Assembly: GCA_041946865.1 (NCBI GenBank)
Contig: JBHGBF010000206.1
Location: forward strand, 1-10,144
Direction of reading: 5' to 3'
Length of the DNA stretch: 10,144 bases
From: RPQK01 sp041946865
Lineage (GTDB): Bacteria > Acidobacteriota > UBA6911 > RPQK01
Below, in pieces: positions 1-7,477 of the stretch. A program made the position numbers and the translations under genes. Under the pieces are notes generated by a model that saw nothing but the letters and a program-made list of their open reading frames with translations, did no database searches and was not told the origin of the DNA. Numbering within the stretch: the stretch's first letter is position 1; the number at the start of each line of letters is the position of its first letter.

Positions 1-36
1 TGTTGATTCATCTGTATATTTTCGCCAAAGTCCAGC

Positions 37-56
37 GTGCCGCCTTTAGGCGGCAC
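37..56. other. Perfect 8-bp hairpin upstream of the operon
   Basis: GTGCCGCC at 37-44 is the exact reverse complement of GGCGGCAC at 49-56, with a TTTA loop. It lies just before the first open reading frame. No T-run follows on either strand, so it is not a textbook intrinsic terminator. It could end an upstream transcript, be a stable 5' leader structure of the operon, or be a dispersed palindrome. The structure is seen directly; its role is unknown. Confidence 0.5.
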
Positions 57-71
57 TACAAACAAGACTGA

Positions 72-1490
72 GTGATTACGGACAGTGTCAGCATTTACCT
101 TGACCGGGCTGGGAAGCCGGGGGTAGGCTCACATTTCGAAATGAAGCCTGGATCCTTCTTCTCAACGGAGATGAAACAAGCACCGACAGTCATTCTATCG
201 GTGGGCGCACAGCAGGCCCTCCTGCCGCTGGTGACCTCGTTTGTTGAACAAGCCGCCACGTGCTTCGGGCTGGGGAAAGAGGAGGCTTTGAAACTCACGC
301 TGGCGGCCGAAGAGGTCTTCATGCACGTGTGCCGGGTCATCACATCGGACGGTCCGTTCGAGATCCGCTGTTCAAATGGCGGCTACTACACGGAGGCGGT
401 TTTCTCCCTCCCTCCCGCTCACAGCCTGGACATGCGCGCCTTTAACCTCACCGCTACTGTGGCGATGGCAGACGATACGAGCCTCGAACAAATGGGTCTG
501 CTGATCGCTTCGAGATCGGTCGATCGTTTTTCCTTCACACGCAACCAAGAAGGCGGGCTGCAACTGGCGCTCATTAAAGAGAAGAGCTATCCGTCCCTTC
601 CGGAGACGCCACCCGTCTTGGCTGCGCCTCTTGAGAAATGGTCGCTGCGGGCTCCGGACCCGGAAGAATCAAAACACATTTCCCAGCTTGCCAGGTCGTA
701 CTACGGTACTTGGGCGCTTTCCGGCATCCTCCTTCACCCGGGCAAATTGGCTGACCGGATTAAAGCCGGTGAATACCGGTCTTTGGCGGCCGTGGGCCGC
801 GCAGGAGAGATCGCCGGGGCTATCTTCTGGCATTGGGCCGGAGAAAGTACGCTCGAGTGCTCGGGTCCGTACATTTTCAACCAGACCCGGTCATCGGCGA
901 TAGCCGAAGAACTGATTGAGGGCTGCCTTAGTGCAGTCGCCAAGACCCGGGCGGTTGGAATCATGAACACGCTCCCGACCCCCGAGTTTCCGAGGCGGCA
1001 CTTCGAGCGACTGGGGACGTTCGACGTCTGCGGGCAAGATGGATCCTGCCGGCCTGTTGAGGCGTGGTTCCGGCTTCTTCAGGAGGACGCAGGTTGCGCC
1101 GTCTGGGTCCATTCTCGACTCGAGGGTTTTGTCCGCCGGGAATGTACGAGACTGGTGCTTCCGAGAGAAATCAGGATCGATCAAGCTTCAGGTGAGACCC
1201 TGCCGAAGCACTCGGTACTGTCGGCCGAATTCGATCGGCTGCGAGCGAGCGTGACGTTGCGGGCGATGTGGCCTGGGGGAGATGCCGGCGAAAATATTGA
1301 ACGGCATGTCGGACTCCTGCGGGAAGAAGAGATTCGGTGCATCTATTTTGCGCTGGATCTTGGGGAGGCCTGGCAGACGGTTTTTATCCCCGGCCTGCTA
1401 GAAACCGGCTTCGAACCGCGGCTTGTGCTCCCCTACGCAGGGCACACAGGGGACGTCGTCATGTTTCAGCTTCGAGGCAAAGAGGCATGA
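72..1490 (+). CDS. Anti-sigma-like ATPase fold fused to a GNAT-like region
   Basis: This is a two-part protein of up to 472 residues. Residues about 38-170 resemble the RsbW/SpoIIAB-type HATPase fold: a leading strand (VILSVGAQ), the N-box helix around LAAEEVF (78-83), and the closing segment QMGLLIASRSVDRFSF (140-155) followed by a GG turn and a final strand. Residues about 190-330 look like a GNAT acyltransferase fold (GEIAGAIFW strands near 245-253). Residues about 390-470 form a further alpha/beta unit. The usual N-box Asn appears to be His85, and no DxGxG box is visible, so ATP binding or kinase activity may be lost. The GTG start at 72 has no Shine-Dalgarno. ATG at 141 or 171 is possible, and 171 fits the domain boundary best. 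The stop overlaps the start of the aminotransferase. Related fusions are usually annotated only as ATP-binding or GNAT proteins; a sensory or modifying role is inferred. Confidence 0.75.
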   Translation: MITDSVSIYLDRAGKPGVGSHFEMKPGSFFSTEMKQAPTVILSVGAQQALLPLVTSFVEQAATCFGLGKEEALKLTLAAEEVFMHVCRVITSDGPFEIRCSNGGYYTEAVFSLPPAHSLDMRAFNLTATVAMADDTSLEQMGLLIASRSVDRFSFTRNQEGGLQLALIKEKSYPSLPETPPVLAAPLEKWSLRAPDPEESKHISQLARSYYGTWALSGILLHPGKLADRIKAGEYRSLAAVGRAGEIAGAIFWHWAGESTLECSGPYIFNQTRSSAIAEELIEGCLSAVAKTRAVGIMNTLPTPEFPRRHFERLGTFDVCGQDGSCRPVEAWFRLLQEDAGCAVWVHSRLEGFVRRECTRLVLPREIRIDQASGETLPKHSVLSAEFDRLRASVTLRAMWPGGDAGENIERHVGLLREEEIRCIYFALDLGEAWQTVFIPGLLETGFEPRLVLPYAGHTGDVVMFQLRGKEA

Positions 1491-2611
1491 TGCCCGGAGT
1501 ACCGCTGGAGCAGCTCGTTCCTGACTACATCAAGACTTTCGAGGCCTACATACCCAGTAAGCCGGATGATGAGTTGAAAAAACTCTACGGCTGTTCGCGA
1601 CTCTACCGACTGAACAACAACGAGAATCCGCTCGGGCCTCCTGAAACGGCGCGCAGGGCCATCCGGTCATTCCCTCCCGGGCAGGCATCCGTTTATCCAA
1701 GCGGCGACGCGTACCATCTCAGGTGCAAACTGGGAAGTCTGTTCGGTCTGCACCCCGACCAGTTCCTGGTCGGAAATGGGGCCAACGAGGTGATCGCCTT
1801 CGTAATCAAGGCGTTTTGCCAGCAGGGCGACAATATCATCACTGCGGACAAGACATTTGCGGTCTATGAATGGGTGGCCCAATTCTCGGGGTTCGAAGCC
1901 CGCCTGGTTCCCCTCCTGGATCACGGGTTTGATCCGGGCCGGATGATCGAGAAAATCGACAATCGGACGAAGATCCTCTTTGTCTGCAATCCAAACAACC
2001 CGACCGGAAGCTACTGGACGAGCAAAACGCTGCGCGCGTTCCTGGACCGGATCGCGGGAAGGCAGATCGTAGTCGTGGACGAAGCTTACCGGGAGTTTGT
2101 CGACTGTCCGGATTTCCCCGACGGGATTTCCCTGCTTTCCGAATACCCGAACCTCCTGGTTTTCCGAACGTTCTCCAAAATGTACGGTCTTGCCGGGCTG
2201 CGCATCGGTTACCTGGCCGGAACCAGAGAAGTCGTCGATATTGTCCGCAAAACCTGCATCGTCTATTCGGTGAACTCGCTGGCACAGGTAGGAGCTTTTG
2301 CTGCCCTTGATGACCAGGAACACGTCCCACGGACCCGCGAGATGAATGCTGCGGGGAAACGCTTTCTGCTCAATGAGCTGAGCTTATTGCACGTGCCCGT
2401 GGTTCACGGCCAGGGAAACTTCGTCATGGCTCGGGTTCCCATGAGTGACAGCCTCGCCTACCGGAAGCTCATGGCCAGGGGCGTGATGGTCCGCAGCATG
2501 ACCGGTTTTCGCTTCCCGAACTGGATCAGAATCACGATCTCTCATGATGAAGCCCTGCAGGCCTGTGTGGAGGCGCTCGGCGGAATCCTGAAGCAAAGTC
2601 CGGAACAGTAA
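1487..2611 (+). CDS. HisC-type PLP-dependent aminotransferase
   Basis: A fold-type I class I/II aminotransferase of 374 residues, the normal length for histidinol-phosphate or aromatic aminotransferases. Family motifs are complete: LNNNENPLGPP near 42-52, CNPNNPTG at 167-174 (Asn171 would contact the PLP ring), VVVDEAY with Asp198 and Tyr201, and FSKMYGLAGLRIGY with Lys231 as the Schiff-base lysine. The C-terminal VRSMTGF and IRITI segments carry the two arginines expected to hold the substrate carboxylate. It should transfer an amino group between an amino acid or phosphorylated amine and 2-oxoglutarate in the cytoplasm. The ATGA overlap with the previous gene indicates coupling. ATG at 1490 is an alternative start, 4 nt after GAGG. 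With no histidine genes beside it, and a transporter and molybdenum hydroxylase downstream, a specialised role on an amino acid or amine is more likely than histidine synthesis; this is inference, so no hisC symbol is given. Confidence 0.9.
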   Translation: MMPGVPLEQLVPDYIKTFEAYIPSKPDDELKKLYGCSRLYRLNNNENPLGPPETARRAIRSFPPGQASVYPSGDAYHLRCKLGSLFGLHPDQFLVGNGANEVIAFVIKAFCQQGDNIITADKTFAVYEWVAQFSGFEARLVPLLDHGFDPGRMIEKIDNRTKILFVCNPNNPTGSYWTSKTLRAFLDRIAGRQIVVVDEAYREFVDCPDFPDGISLLSEYPNLLVFRTFSKMYGLAGLRIGYLAGTREVVDIVRKTCIVYSVNSLAQVGAFAALDDQEHVPRTREMNAAGKRFLLNELSLLHVPVVHGQGNFVMARVPMSDSLAYRKLMARGVMVRSMTGFRFPNWIRITISHDEALQACVEALGGILKQSPEQ

Positions 2612-2623
2612 CCAGGCAAGGCG

Positions 2624-3823
2624 ATGCGCGAGAACGAAAGGCTTTTCACATTCGAATTTGTCTCGCTCAACGTCATTTCATTCTTCGCTTTCTGCAACAT
2701 GTCGGTGTTCTACAGCTTCTTCGGCTACCTGGCCAGGATCGGTATTCCAGCCGAATGGAGGGGATTCCTGGTCGGGCTGGAGCCGATGAGCGCCTTCGCT
2801 CTGCGCCTCGCGGTTGTCCCGCTCTTGACGCTACGAAACGCGGCAACCGCCATGCTCGTAGCGCTCGTCATGTTGGTAGTCGCCCTTTGCTCTTACGTCG
2901 AAGTGGCGACGATTCCCGGGCTGGTCGTGCTGAGGATGTTCCACGGGGCAGCCTTCGTGCTGTTGGTTTCGGCCAGCATGACACTCATGGTGCATTTCAT
3001 ACCGAAAGCGAAAAGCGGGCAGGGGTTTGGCCTGGCCAGCCTATCGGTACTCGTCCCCTACGCAATCATGCCGCCGATGACTGAAATCCTCCTGACGCGG
3101 ACTCGGAACGAGGCAGAAATCTACCGTTGGATTACCCTGCTCGCCGCTCCCGCCTTTGTCTTGCTCCTTTTCCTTCGCCGAAGGCTGAACAGCAGACTGG
3201 GCAGGATTGACGAGGCGCTGGCAAGACGTCCCGCATCCGCCGAGATCCGCCAAAACTTGAGAAGACCGTCAATTGTCCTCATCCTCACCGTTAACCTCTT
3301 CCTGTACCTCTGCTACGCCTCGGTGTTCTTTTTCATGAAAGGGAACCTTGCCACGCGTTCGATCGCCGAGGTCGGCGGCTTTTTTACTGTCTCGACCTTG
3401 GTCATGATTGGCACCCGCCTTTCAGGCACGCTTTTCTTCGATGAGATCGACAAGACGAAGATGCTCCAGGTTGGTATGCTTGTGCTGGCTCCGTGCTTCA
3501 TCCTGTTGGGACAGGTGAATTCCGACCGGATGCTTTATTTGCTGGCAGGCTACTACGGGCTGTGCATCGGTTTGATCGTCCCCCTGCTCAATGCCCTGCT
3601 TTTTGCGGCATCGCCGCCACAAGTTCGCGGAGTGAACACGAACTTGTCACTCTTTTTGATGGACGCGGGGTTCTTCCTCAGTCCGTATGCCGGGGGCGTT
3701 TTTCTCGCCGCCGGTTACTCCTACGCCTCGCTCTTCAACGTTTGTGCAGGATTGACGGTGGTTGACCTGGTTCTGCTCCTGGTCCTCGGAAATTTCAAGG
3801 GGGTGACCATTGCAGAAAATTGA
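2624..3823 (+). CDS. Major facilitator superfamily transporter
   Basis: A 399-residue integral membrane protein with about twelve hydrophobic helices, roughly at 9-33, 45-66, 72-92, 97-122, 133-156, 167-185, 215-238, 248-270, 280-297, 303-328, 338-362 and 366-390. A charged central loop (about 186-213, rich in Arg) joins the two six-helix halves. The segment RMFHGAAFVLLVSASMT (104-120) followed by PKAKSGQGFGL (127-137) is the usual TM4-TM5 pattern of MFS drug/metabolite transporters. It should use an ion gradient to import or export a small molecule across the inner membrane. Substrate and direction cannot be read from the sequence. It starts 12 bases after the aminotransferase stop with an AGGCAAGG ribosome site, and its end overlaps the molybdenum-hydroxylase gene, so it probably moves that pathway's substrate or product. 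Confidence 0.9.
   Translation: MRENERLFTFEFVSLNVISFFAFCNMSVFYSFFGYLARIGIPAEWRGFLVGLEPMSAFALRLAVVPLLTLRNAATAMLVALVMLVVALCSYVEVATIPGLVVLRMFHGAAFVLLVSASMTLMVHFIPKAKSGQGFGLASLSVLVPYAIMPPMTEILLTRTRNEAEIYRWITLLAAPAFVLLLFLRRRLNSRLGRIDEALARRPASAEIRQNLRRPSIVLILTVNLFLYLCYASVFFFMKGNLATRSIAEVGGFFTVSTLVMIGTRLSGTLFFDEIDKTKMLQVGMLVLAPCFILLGQVNSDRMLYLLAGYYGLCIGLIVPLLNALLFAASPPQVRGVNTNLSLFLMDAGFFLSPYAGGVFLAAGYSYASLFNVCAGLTVVDLVLLLVLGNFKGVTIAEN
3797..3812 (+). promoter_or_regulatory. Shine-Dalgarno that fixes a TTG start inside the MFS gene
   Basis: AAGGGGGTGA at 3797-3806 sits a few bases before TTG at 3810, within the last codons of the transporter gene. It is much stronger than anything before the next in-frame ATG at 3846, so it supports a TTG start and a 14-base gene overlap with translational coupling. 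Confidence 0.6.
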
Positions 3824-6134
3824 CGACTTGCCCTCGAAACTCAGAATGCTGGAGGTCGGTTATCCGACTCCCCGGTATGACGCCAGGGCCAAAGTCACGG
3901 GGGAGGAGAAATACGCGATCGATCACTACCCCGAAAATGTCCTGTGGGTCGGCGCCAGGCGGGCGGGGATCGCCCACGGCGCCATACGCGCCATCGATTT
4001 GTCCGCGGCACGGGAAGTCCCGGGGGTTTTCAAGATTCTCACTCACGCGGACATTACCGGGACTAACCGGCAGGGGATCGTGCACAAGGACCAACCGGTC
4101 CTGGCCGGCGACAAGGTCCGTCACTATGGAGACCCAGTGGCGCTAGTCCTGGCCGAAGACCGGCAGGTCTTGAAAAAGGCCCTGGCGCTTATTCGCGTGG
4201 ATATCGATCCGCTACCCGCGGTCTTCGATCCCGAGGAGGCGTTGCGGCCGGATGCCCCCCGGGTCCACGAGACAGGGAACGTCCTCCTGAGTGCCGTGGT
4301 GAGCACGGGCAATGCCCAGGACGCGTTCGGAGAATGCGACATCGTCATCGAGGGTTCTTTCGAAACCGCCGGTCAGGAGCACGCCTTTCTTGAAACCCAG
4401 AACGGCCTTGCCTGGCGCGAACCCGGCGGCAGAATCGTCCTGACCGTCTCCACGCAGGCACCCTTCCGGGACCGGTTCGAGATTGCGCACGCTTTGGGCC
4501 TGGAAGTCGAGGCGATCCGGGTCATCAGCCCTTACCTCGGCGGAGGATTCGGAGGTAAGGACGGCGCCACCGTCCAGTGTCTGCTGGCGCTGGCCGCGCT
4601 GCATGCGGAAGGCAGGCCGGTGAAGATGTGCTGGGAACGGGCGGAGAGCTTCGTTGCCGGTTACAAGCGCCATCCGGTCCGGATGCGTTACCGGCTGGGA
4701 GCAAAGCGCGACGGCACACTGCACGCACTTCACTGCCGGCTTTACTACGATACCGGCGCTTACGCGCATCTTGGCGTCGAGGTCATGGCCCTTGGCATGG
4801 AACACGCCGGCGGCCCGTATCGAATCCCGAACGCGCTCGTTGAGGGATGGTGCGTTTACACGAACAATCCGATCAGCGGCGCGATGCGCGGTTTCGGCGT
4901 GTGCCAGGTGGCGTTTGCAATGGAGTCGATGATGGACGAGCTGGCATCCAGGCTCCGCCTCAGCCGGCTCGACATACGCCTCAGAAATGCTTTCCGCCGG
5001 GGCGACAGGGATACGGCGGGTGTAACGCTGGTCCACTCAACCGGAATCGTCCCCTGCCTCGAAGAACTTGGCCGGCACAGCCTGTGGACTGAAAGGGAGC
5101 GATGGAAGCAGGCGGCGGGTCCCTTCAAGCGCAGAGGAGTAGGGATTGCGGCGGTTTCAAACGCGATCGGCTACGGGAGGGGCCTGCCTGACTCCGCGAT
5201 CGCCAAAGTCGAATTGACCTCGCAAGGCACAATCCGTGTCTACAACGGCGTCTCCGACATGGGACAGGGTAATGCGAGTGCTTTTGTTCAGATTGCCGGA
5301 GAGATACTGCGGCAGGAGTCCGCCCGAATGGAGCTTGTCCAGCCCGACACCGATCGGTCTCATCCTTCGGGGTCTTCCTCTGCAGGCAGGACAACTTACA
5401 CGTATGGAAACGCTCTCATCCAGGCCTGCACCGAATTGAAAGAGAAGCTTCTGCACCGCGCCGCTCTCGTTCTTACGCTCGATGAACCCCGCGGACTGAC
5501 GCTCGTACCCGGCGCGGTCAGGCATCTCCCGTCGGGGCGGGAGGTTCCACTCGAGCTTCTGGGCCGCCTCTTTCCCGAGGCGGACCGGACCGTGTTGAGT
5601 CAGTTTGTCATGCCCGTGTCGCAAGACGGGATCGAGACGGGCAAGGAGTTCCGGATCGGGTTTCCACATGTCCTCTTCTCGTACGCCGCTCACCTGGCGG
5701 GCGTCGAGGTCGATCAGCTCACCGGGAAGGTCGATGTGAAGTGTTACCTCGCGGTCACAGATGGGGGTCGAATCATCAATCCGGTGGCCTTCGAGCAGCA
5801 GGTTCACGGCGCCGTCGGCCAGGGACTAGGCTACAGTTTGACCGAGGAGATCCGGCTGGATCACGGTCGCATCGAAAACCCCAGCTTCACGGATTACATT
5901 ATTCCGACCTCGATGGACATCCCTGACATTACTTCGGTTGCGGTTGAGACCGTCGAGGCAACCGGGCCGTTCGGCATGAAGGGGATGGGCGAAGTTGACG
6001 CCAACGGTCCCCTGCCGGCCATCGCCGGAGCTGTGGAGGACGCAGTCGGCCGGCGCCTGCGCCGGTCTCCTTTGAGAATGGACGACGTGCTTACCGGAAA
6101 CTCTGGAACTCAAGAAGCAAAGGATCAGGCGTGA
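3810..6134 (+). CDS. Molybdenum hydroxylase, molybdopterin-binding large subunit
   Basis: A 774-residue catalytic subunit of the xanthine dehydrogenase/aldehyde oxidase family. It should bind the molybdopterin cofactor and hydroxylate an aldehyde or N-heterocycle using water. Visible landmarks: the N-terminal a/b-hammerhead domain (PRYDARAKVTGEEKYA, 21-36), AGQEHAFLET with Gln189, YLGGGFGGKDG at 242-252, AMRGFG with Arg360 and Phe362, an MGQGNASAF segment, and KGMGEVD with the catalytic base Glu728. By motif position, Asp251 replaces the Glu that binds purines in bovine XDH (Glu802), and no Arg is evident in the IPNALVEGW segment where Arg880 would fall. A purine substrate is therefore doubtful; an aldehyde or another ring is as likely. 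The TTG start is chosen for its strong ribosome site. It overlaps the MFS gene upstream, and its stop overlaps the [2Fe-2S] subunit (GTGA). The maturation chaperone (XdhC/CoxI type) is not in the window. Confidence 0.92.
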   Translation: MQKIDDLPSKLRMLEVGYPTPRYDARAKVTGEEKYAIDHYPENVLWVGARRAGIAHGAIRAIDLSAAREVPGVFKILTHADITGTNRQGIVHKDQPVLAGDKVRHYGDPVALVLAEDRQVLKKALALIRVDIDPLPAVFDPEEALRPDAPRVHETGNVLLSAVVSTGNAQDAFGECDIVIEGSFETAGQEHAFLETQNGLAWREPGGRIVLTVSTQAPFRDRFEIAHALGLEVEAIRVISPYLGGGFGGKDGATVQCLLALAALHAEGRPVKMCWERAESFVAGYKRHPVRMRYRLGAKRDGTLHALHCRLYYDTGAYAHLGVEVMALGMEHAGGPYRIPNALVEGWCVYTNNPISGAMRGFGVCQVAFAMESMMDELASRLRLSRLDIRLRNAFRRGDRDTAGVTLVHSTGIVPCLEELGRHSLWTERERWKQAAGPFKRRGVGIAAVSNAIGYGRGLPDSAIAKVELTSQGTIRVYNGVSDMGQGNASAFVQIAGEILRQESARMELVQPDTDRSHPSGSSSAGRTTYTYGNALIQACTELKEKLLHRAALVLTLDEPRGLTLVPGAVRHLPSGREVPLELLGRLFPEADRTVLSQFVMPVSQDGIETGKEFRIGFPHVLFSYAAHLAGVEVDQLTGKVDVKCYLAVTDGGRIINPVAFEQQVHGAVGQGLGYSLTEEIRLDHGRIENPSFTDYIIPTSMDIPDITSVAVETVEATGPFGMKGMGEVDANGPLPAIAGAVEDAVGRRLRRSPLRMDDVLTGNSGTQEAKDQA

Positions 6135-6598
6135 GAATCTCGTTCTTTCTGAATGGTCACGAAACACACGTGGAGGTTCCGCCCACCCGCAGGGCTGTGG
6201 ACGTGCTCCGGGAGGACCTCGGTCTGACCGGGACGAAAGAGGGCTGCGGCGCCGGGGAGTGTGGCGTCTGCACGATTCTCGTAGAAGGGAAGGCCCGGTT
6301 GTCCTGCCTGATGACGGCCGCACAGCTCCAGGGCCGTCAGATCACGACAATCGAAGGAGTGGCCGGAAACGGGATCCTGCATCCGGTCCAGGAAGCCTTC
6401 ATAGAACACGGGGCCGTGCAGTGCGGTTTCTGCTCGCCGGGAATGGTCCTCGCGGCCCTGGATCTCCTTGGTCACAACTCGAATCCCAGCCGGGCGGAGA
6501 TCCGGGAGGGATTGAGCGGAAACCTGTGCCGTTGCACCGGCTACGTGAAAATAGTGGACGCTGTCGAGGCGGCCGCCCGAAAGCTTCGTCAAGGATGA
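6131..6598 (+). CDS. Molybdenum hydroxylase, [2Fe-2S] small subunit
   Basis: A 155-residue electron-transfer subunit, the usual length for CoxS/XdhC-type proteins. The N-terminal plant-ferredoxin-like domain carries Cys39, Cys44, Cys47 and Cys59 (motif GCGAGECGVC). The C-terminal helical domain carries Cys98, Cys101, Cys133 and Cys135 (motifs QCGFC and LCRCTGY). All eight ligands of the two clusters are present, so it should pass electrons from molybdopterin to FAD. The GTG start has a good ribosome site, AAAGGA at 6119-6124, six bases upstream, and overlaps the stop of the large subunit. Its own stop overlaps the start of the FAD subunit (ATGA), consistent with an equimolar complex. Confidence 0.96.
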   Translation: MRISFFLNGHETHVEVPPTRRAVDVLREDLGLTGTKEGCGAGECGVCTILVEGKARLSCLMTAAQLQGRQITTIEGVAGNGILHPVQEAFIEHGAVQCGFCSPGMVLAALDLLGHNSNPSRAEIREGLSGNLCRCTGYVKIVDAVEAAARKLRQG

Positions 6599-7473
6599 GA
6601 CAAATATTCCTGCCCGATTCGCTGGAAGCCTTGTGGAACTGCCTTGACAGCCATCCACAGGCGCGTGTTTACGCCGGCGGAACAGATCTGCTGGTAGAAG
6701 TGTACAAGGGGACGACGTATCCTGAGGAACTGATCTGCCTGGAACGGATCGAGGAACTAAAGGGCGTGGTCGAGTGCGGCGTCCATATCCGTATCGGCGC
6801 CTGCACCACCCACACGGAGCTTCTCGAGGCCGAGTTGCTCCGGCGCCGGCTGCCCATACTGCAGAAGGCCGTGAAACAACTCGGCTCGCCTCCAATCCGG
6901 AACATGGGGACAATCGGCGGCAACATATGCACCGCGTCGCCGGCAGGCGATACGCTCCCGCCGCTTTACGCGCTCAACGCCGAGGTTGAGCTTCGGTCGA
7001 AACGGCGCGTACGGAGAATCGAGCTTCGAAAGTTTATACCTGGTCCGGGCATGACGCGTCTGGAGCCTCAAGAGATCCTGACTGCCGTGTGGGTAAAGAA
7101 ACCGACCGAATACAATGTCCATCACTTCGAGAAAGTGGGCCTGCGGAGCGCGCTTGCCTGTTCGATCACCAGCCTGGCTGCCCTGCTCCGAGTGGCGACG
7201 GACGGCACGGTCGAGAAGGTGGCCTTTGCCTGGGGGAGCGTAGGTCCGACCATCGTGGGGTGCCGCGAGGCGGAAGAGGCCGTTATCGGAAGGACACTTA
7301 CCCCGGCACGACTGAGGGAGGCCGCGGCGCTGGTTCAGAAAGTCGTTATCCCCATCAGCGACGTCCGCGCCGGCGCGGAGTATCGACGCGTCCTGGCTGG
7401 AAACCTGCTCTTGCGCCTGACAGAGAAGGTCGATTCCCAAGTCGCAGGCCTCCGAGCAAATGAGGGGGGTTAG
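6595..7473 (+). CDS. Molybdenum hydroxylase, FAD-binding medium subunit
   Basis: A 292-residue CoxM/XdhB-type subunit. It has the two FAD-binding loops of the family, YAGGTDLLV at 26-34 and NMGTIGGNICTASPAGD at 103-119, and the conserved DVRAGAEYRR segment (256-265) in the C-terminal domain. It should take electrons from the [2Fe-2S] subunit and pass them to NAD or another acceptor. There is no insertion large enough for the extra [4Fe-4S] cluster seen in 4-hydroxybenzoyl-CoA reductase, so that subfamily is unlikely. The ATG lies in an ATGA overlap with the small-subunit stop. Subunit order in this operon is Mo, FeS, FAD, unlike E. coli xdhABC (Mo, FAD, FeS). Confidence 0.94.
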   Translation: MRQIFLPDSLEALWNCLDSHPQARVYAGGTDLLVEVYKGTTYPEELICLERIEELKGVVECGVHIRIGACTTHTELLEAELLRRRLPILQKAVKQLGSPPIRNMGTIGGNICTASPAGDTLPPLYALNAEVELRSKRRVRRIELRKFIPGPGMTRLEPQEILTAVWVKKPTEYNVHHFEKVGLRSALACSITSLAALLRVATDGTVEKVAFAWGSVGPTIVGCREAEEAVIGRTLTPARLREAAALVQKVVIPISDVRAGAEYRRVLAGNLLLRLTEKVDSQVAGLRANEGG

Positions 7474-7477
7474 GAAA

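Noticed and set aside
1..30. Possible promoter elements TTGATT (3-8) and TATATT (15-20) before the operon
   Set aside because: The spacing of six bases is far too short for a sigma70 promoter, and upstream sequence is outside the window.
1667..2330. Long minus-strand frames of 218 and 163 residues opposite the aminotransferase gene
   Set aside because: They lie wholly opposite a gene with complete family motifs, and their translations show no recognisable features.
4212..5036. 274-residue minus-strand frame opposite the large molybdenum subunit
   Set aside because: It is the antisense shadow of a clearly assigned gene in GC-rich DNA.
6125..6913. 262-residue minus-strand frame opposite the FeS and FAD subunits
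   Set aside because: It spans two well-supported genes on the other strand and has low-complexity Arg/Pro/Ser-rich composition.
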